NCBI GenBank assembly: GCA_905250125.1
Contig: CAJNOL010000212.1
Coordinates: 1-64,000, forward strand
Source of the DNA: Rotaria sordida
Taxonomy: Eukaryota; Rotifera; Eurotatoria; Philodinida; Philodinidae
DNA: 64,000 nt
Direction of reading: 5' to 3'
Of this stretch, positions 57,136 through 64,000 are shown in pieces. Each line of letters opens with the position of its first letter. Position 1 is the first letter of the stretch. The notes beneath the pieces were generated by a model, which saw nothing but the letters and a program-made list of their open reading frames with translations, was not told the origin of the DNA and did not search any database. Both the position numbers and the translations under genes were made by a program.

Positions 57136-58793
57136 CGCATAAAAATGTGCTGGAAATTAATTGACCACCATCGAATCATTCAGATTACTTATTAGTGAAT
57201 AATTTAAAAACAATATTCTGGATTCACTTGATCTTGATTGTCAATATAATCATTAGATAGGAAAATTAAAATAGAATTTGATCCTTATCTTTTGAGTATT
57301 TTACAATTGACATTGTATAATAATATAAGAATGAGATAAACAATGATGAAGATTAGATAAACAAATGAAATTTAATTATTTCGAACACTTATTCGTGTCT
57401 GTAAAGATGATTGTCTTAACTATATTGGTAAATATCAGCGGATCATCAACACTTCTAAGATGTTGAATGTTTACATGTTTTTCTTTTTCGTATGTGGACT
57501 AAATGATGTAATATTGATTTTTGTGTCCTGCTTTATCCATCGAGAAAGCACATCTGTCAAGAGACTCATGTATTGCGTCATCTAAAGTAATAAAAAAAAA
57601 TTCTAGTTTTATGTTCAATTATTAATAAATGTTCTGTGACTAAAGATCTCTTTCAAGCTGGTATTTCATTCATAATTTCCTTTATTATTCACGAACACTG
57701 TAGTAAATAATCGTTATGCTAGAATTTTAAGTGTATCTATCAATGTGATTGCTTTGAAAGAAGCAGTCTATCATTATGTACATAAATTGATTTCTTCATC
57801 AATAGCGCAGAAAAATAATTCTAAACTTTTCCTACGAATTTTTGAAACATATTCAGATATAAATATGATTTAATATGAAAGAAAAAATTTCAATATAGAA
57901 TTCTAGTAGAAATTAATATATTCTAAAATATCTAACAGGATAAACTATTTTCATTTACTTGTTCCTAATTGATAAATAAGATAGATTGTCCCATTTTAAC
58001 TATGTCCGAATTAGACCCTAATTAATCTTTCAATCACGATCAATGAGAGATAATAATTAATGTTGAGGTTATATAATACTCGTATATCGTGAGAAAACTA
58101 TCCTCAATACAAATATAGAACTAATCGTTGTATTCACTATTCTCGTCGCCACTTATTTGTCATGCTTAGTTTTACGACTGCTGAACTAATTCAACTTTCA
58201 ATACGCTGCCAGACGTGTAAACAAGATTTGTATTGAATGGCGTTGTCGAAAGGGTGTGTGCTAAAGTAGAATGTGCTTGAACGCTAGACACCCCCTCAAA
58301 TTATCTGTTACTCATTTTGCTTATCTTAATTGATTGGCAAATAAGAGCCTAATTAGAGATGAGCTGAATTTAAAAATAACTAAGTTGGGACAAATCAACC
58401 ACGGACCAGATTATTGGACACTGTTTTCAGTATTTCAATCTTTTTAGTATCTCTAGTGTGTTATATATAATTATTAACTGGTTGATCTTTCATTTGAAAA
58501 AATAAATTACACACTATAGTAACAATCATCGATTCACAAATTTTGATTATTCACAAAAGTCCGACAGCAAAATTTAAATTAAAAAATTTCATTTTATTAC
58601 AAAGAACCATTCTCATGCTTTCAAAACTCTGTTCAATCGATTCTTGTTTTAATGTCAATAACATTCTTTTTCTTTCTTATAAAAGACAAACAAATGTTTC
58701 TATTGACATAAAAGCCAACAATTCATTGCAATGAAGAATCAGTAGAAAAAAAAATTTTTATTTCCATAGTATCATTCATTGTTATTTATTAGT
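57136..58793. other. AT-rich stretch, no gene seen
   Basis: No supported frame; the 63-codon frame at 58543-58734 has no recognisable feature. Confidence 0.35.
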
Positions 58794-58982
58794 ATGAAAA
58801 AGAAAACATTCCTTCAATTGATGATAGTATTTTTTGTCTCTTGGGTGTTTCTATTCATTGTTGTTATTCAATTTTCACATACAAGACACGACGCGACATT
58901 GTACAAAGAAGAGACAAATGATCATATAGAAAAAAAACTAGAGAGATTCGAAGAACTTCATAATAAAAAAAGAATTTGGTAG
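58794..58982 (+). CDS. Small single-pass membrane protein (62 aa)
   Basis: ATG 58794 to TAG 58980-58982. A basic start (MKKKTF) is followed by one long hydrophobic helix (residues 7-28, LQLMIVFFVSWVFLFIVVIQ), then a charged, helix-forming tail (EETNDHIEKKLERFEELHNK). The plan is a type II or tail-out micropeptide. It faces the beta-tubulin gene tail to tail, with only 53 bp between stop codons. The charged tail is not what AT-rich chance frames usually give. Family unknown. Confidence 0.4.
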   Translation: MKKKTFLQLMIVFFVSWVFLFIVVIQFSHTRHDATLYKEETNDHIEKKLERFEELHNKKRIW

Positions 58983-59035
58983 TTGATGAAATAAAAAAAA
59001 TGTCTATTTTTTGTTGTTGTTGCTTATTGGCTGAT

Positions 59036-60870
<1,835 letters not shown>

Positions 60871-61287
60871 ATTTGTTGTTTGTTGCTTCGACGACGAACG
60901 ACGAGTAAAGAAAAGAAATGATGTTAAAGAAAACGATAGAGAGAGGCGAACAACTAATAACGAACATGCACAGAGCTTTATATAGGGACATTATTTCTCT
61001 CGTTCTCTCTTTCTCACTTTTTCTCTCTAACTTTTACAATACACATTTGTTCTCGCGATATGTTTGATGGCAACCAATGAATAGCCATGTTTCTATGGAT
61101 ACATATAACATACGATTTTTTCATTCTCTTTTGCTTTTTGCTCGTGTTCTTTCTTCTCTAATGTCCGTCGTCGGGCAATGAACAAAGAATACAATACAAC
61201 GACAAAGACGACGACAACCACATTTTGTTTGTTTCGTTGCCATGAATCAACAACGAGTTTGAAGTACCAACGATGATGAGAGTGAAA

Positions 61288-61290
<3 letters not shown>
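60871..61290. promoter_or_regulatory. Beta-tubulin upstream region with TATA box at 60976-60984
   Basis: On the minus strand TATATAAAG lies about 105 bp before the ATG, preceded by CT/GA-rich sequence (gagaaagagagaacgagag). A leader of roughly 75 nt would result. No other gene is seen here. Confidence 0.55.
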
Positions 61291-61320
<30 letters not shown>

Positions 61321-61321
61321 C
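61291..61321. repeat. (GA)n microsatellite
   Basis: An uninterrupted GAGAGA run of about 14 units, some 420 bp upstream of beta-tubulin. GA tracts bind GAGA-type factors in some animals, but no such role is shown here. Confidence 0.85.
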
Positions 61322-64000
61322 TTCGAATGAACTCAACAGGAGTTTGAAAAAAGCAGAAGAATGAATCACATAAAAAAAAAAGCATAACGATTTCATTTCG
61401 AATAATGATCATCATGACAACTTAAAAATGAATTTTTGTCTGCTGCATTTGTTACTGTTTGTTCTTGCTTTCTTACAATCCATTCGAATTTCATCTGAGA
61501 AGAAAAAAAAACCGAATGTTGATAAGATGTTTTACATTGCAACTTTCACTGCATAAATTGCAGTTACTGTCGTTCTCTGGTAGAAATCAGTAAAACAACA
61601 GAATCCTTTTTTTTTTTCTTTTGCAAAATTTGTTTCAGTCAAACAAATATAAATTTGAAAATTGAATCGTTATAAATAGAAAGTAGAATTCGTTTTATTT
61701 TTGTGTAATATTTTACAGAATTCAAATATGAAATACATAATCAATTTCATGATGCTTAGTATCATTTTATGTACATGCAATGAAAATTAATACATACTCA
61801 TTTTTTTTTCTCTTTCTACAGTATATATAATGTCGCAAAAAAATAAAATCAATATTGATCATATCAACAAAGACACTTGAAGAATATCTTGTACAGCGAT
61901 ACTTCGATAGAAAGCTTCAATAAATTAAAACTAGAAGATATGATCTTATTACAGAATTGTTTCTTTAGTTTTTTTACTAAATAAAAAAGACGATTGTATT
62001 CATCGTGAACAAAAATGAAAATCTTCGAAATATCATTATAATGTGAGGACAAAAAAAAAAACTAAACATCAAATCTAAAAACTTGTTTTATATGTACAAA
62101 GACTTACAACGAATAGAGGTTTTTTTTAAGTTAATTTACAAAATATTCGTATTATTAATTAATATACAAATTTAACCGTTTTGTCTTATTAATAAGGATA
62201 TTATTATGACAAAAAAATAGAACAACGAAGCATCGTATTAGTAATGAGTGCAGAGTACAATTGATAATTGTTAACATATGCTTAAGATAATAAGAATAAT
62301 ATAACAAATTATGCAAGATAATATTTTCACATTGTTTGTTTATAATAAACAAAATCGGTTATAATTTCTTGAATGATATAATCTCAAACCTAAACCAATT
62401 CTATCTCTGTTATCTATTACTTCACAAACATGCACTATTGTGTAAAGTGCTCAAGAAATTTCCGAATTAATTTTATTTGAAGAAACTACTGTTCTATTAG
62501 CATTGATATCTGCGTCAGTCGTTCATGCAATTCTCTGTCAATAGGAAAAAAATTAGAAAATTCGAACACTATTCTGTCCCATAAAATTTTTTGTTTTAAC
62601 AAGTCAGTCACAGTTGATCTTATATTAATGACAGTATAGTGGCATAGTTGATGGTAAGTAATACTCTCTCATTCAATACAACTTCTGAATAGAATCGTTA
62701 TTTTAAAGATAAACACTTATACATTGATGATTAGTCGAACTAGCGTTCAACAAATAATAAATACTAATCGCATATTTGAAATCTGCATTGTATGGTATTT
62801 TACATGAACAAGTGCATATGATGAAAGTCTGTCCTATAGGAATGGCACAATCACTAACATAGTTTAAGAAGAATGTTGTTTATATCTTAACATAATACGT
62901 AAATTGCGGTTTATTCAATTTTGTATTCGAAATGACTTTTTAAATAGAAAGATAAAGCAAATTATTAGATACAACTTAACTAGATCGATGCAATCAATAT
63001 GGAATGTGGCTTTTTTTTTGAATTTCATGCTTAAATTGATTATATTTTCTACAAATATATATAATACAAAAAGGATTTTTTGCCAATTTCTGTCAAAATC
63101 GATAGGTACTAACAATATGTGAAAAATATCAATTTTATATACATTTCGTAATTAAATTTTCGATCATCTATATCATCATTTTTTGCCTAGTCAATATTGT
63201 CTTGTATGATAAACTTCAATCTACCGATATGCAAAAGTATTGTTTTCTGAGTTATCAACATTGAATGCACCTCAACGAAAATGAAATAAATGAAATTAAA
63301 GTCATCGATTCAATATGAACAGCATTTTTCGTCTATCGTCTTAGTTATATATCATCTATGAGTTGAATAGCACATTAAAAAACAGCTAGCAGAAAATAAT
63401 AGGTAATTAAAAGTGGTTTTTTTTTTGTTTTTTTAAAACAAAAAACTTTGTTTCGGTAGCTCTATAGTGCTTCTCTGCAGCGCATTTGAAAGGAATTCTC
63501 AAGGATTTTTCGTGACAAAAAATTCATTTTCGCAACCATAGGATATAATGAAAATCAGTGAGTAGTCGTCAAATGCGTCACATATGAAGATATTTTTCTC
63601 AAATAGGAATATATTCTGTAACATCTTGTTATTTGTTACTTAGAAGTGCACTCCATTTATGCGCTTTATTCTAGAAATTGAATATGTTCTTGACGCAAAC
63701 ATACTATATCTAATTCACTGTATTATTTCAAGAACACTCCTCTGACTAATGATGTGTTTTTTTTTTTTTTTGTTAAAAATTATTGAAATTAGAAACTGTA
63801 ATTGAGAACACGAATAAAATGAGTTTTTAAGAGACATAATAGAAGATCACAGTTCGTTTAATGTATCGATATAGTTTTCCTATTTTTGATCCTTCCTACT
63901 CTTTTTGTGTTTTCAAAATTCGATGAGCTAATTGTTTTATGACGATGATTTGTTTGGTTATTTAAACTTAAATTGATTTTTTACATGAATGGATAAATCC
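61322..64000. other. AT-rich terminal stretch, no gene seen
   Basis: Frames of 60-72 codons occur on both strands (e.g. 62904-63122 and its mirror) without splice sites or protein-like composition. No repeat family recognised. Confidence 0.4.

Noticed and set aside
62904-63122. Overlapping frames on both strands near the end of the window
   Set aside because: Mirror-image frames in AT-rich DNA with no splice sites or motifs.

Overview
This is eukaryotic, AT-rich animal DNA. Genes are compact and densely spliced, with GT-AG introns mostly about 45-70 nt long. Three things together point to a bdelloid rotifer (Rotaria/Adineta type): the tiny introns, an orphan receptor with a separate first-helix exon, and a high load of foldback, piggyBac and mariner DNA elements beside genes of bacterial or fungal look. 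The species assignment is inference; the exon structures were read directly from the sequence.

Layout. 0-9 kb: the 3' end of a GNAT acetyltransferase, a small two-repeat protein of bacterial look with a decayed duplicate 6 kb away, a class A GPCR body whose likely first exon lies 2.1 kb upstream, and a two-exon, two-helix membrane protein. 9.2-10.3 kb: two foldback elements. 10.5-15.1 kb (minus): a complete 18-exon lysosomal alpha-mannosidase (993 aa), with one intron almost entirely made of a foldback element. 15-18.5 kb: no gene, but a 42-bp palindrome. 18.5-31 kb: a RING/TRAF zinc-finger gene with a broken RING, a piggyBac-type MITE, a ubiquitin-like protein (439 aa, 3 exons), a secreted leucine-rich protein, a C2-domain protein with a clear TATA box, and a six-exon gene joining RING, TRAF zinc finger, coiled coil and an RRM (377 aa). 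31-47 kb: almost purely mobile DNA: a 3.56 kb foldback element with near-identical 620-bp arms and inverted 34-bp minisatellite arrays, a gutted piggyBac with TTAA ends, several other inverted-repeat elements, and a dead mariner nested in a decayed gene. 48.9-52.7 kb (minus): a 12-exon ferric-chelate reductase 1-like protein (Reeler, DOMON, cytochrome b561; 632 aa). 54-64 kb: two small membrane-protein genes, a 71-bp hAT-like MITE, a 1-kb inverted repeat, and a complete nine-exon beta-tubulin (446 aa). The last 3 kb shows no gene.

The genes do not form one pathway. They cover lysosomal glycan breakdown, trans-membrane electron transfer, cytoskeleton, ubiquitin-related zinc-finger proteins, receptors and secreted proteins. 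The most distinctive content is the RING-TRAF-RRM fusion with its degenerate relative, the fungal-looking ubiquitin-like protein, and the very dense population of long inverted repeats, two of which sit inside introns of intact genes.
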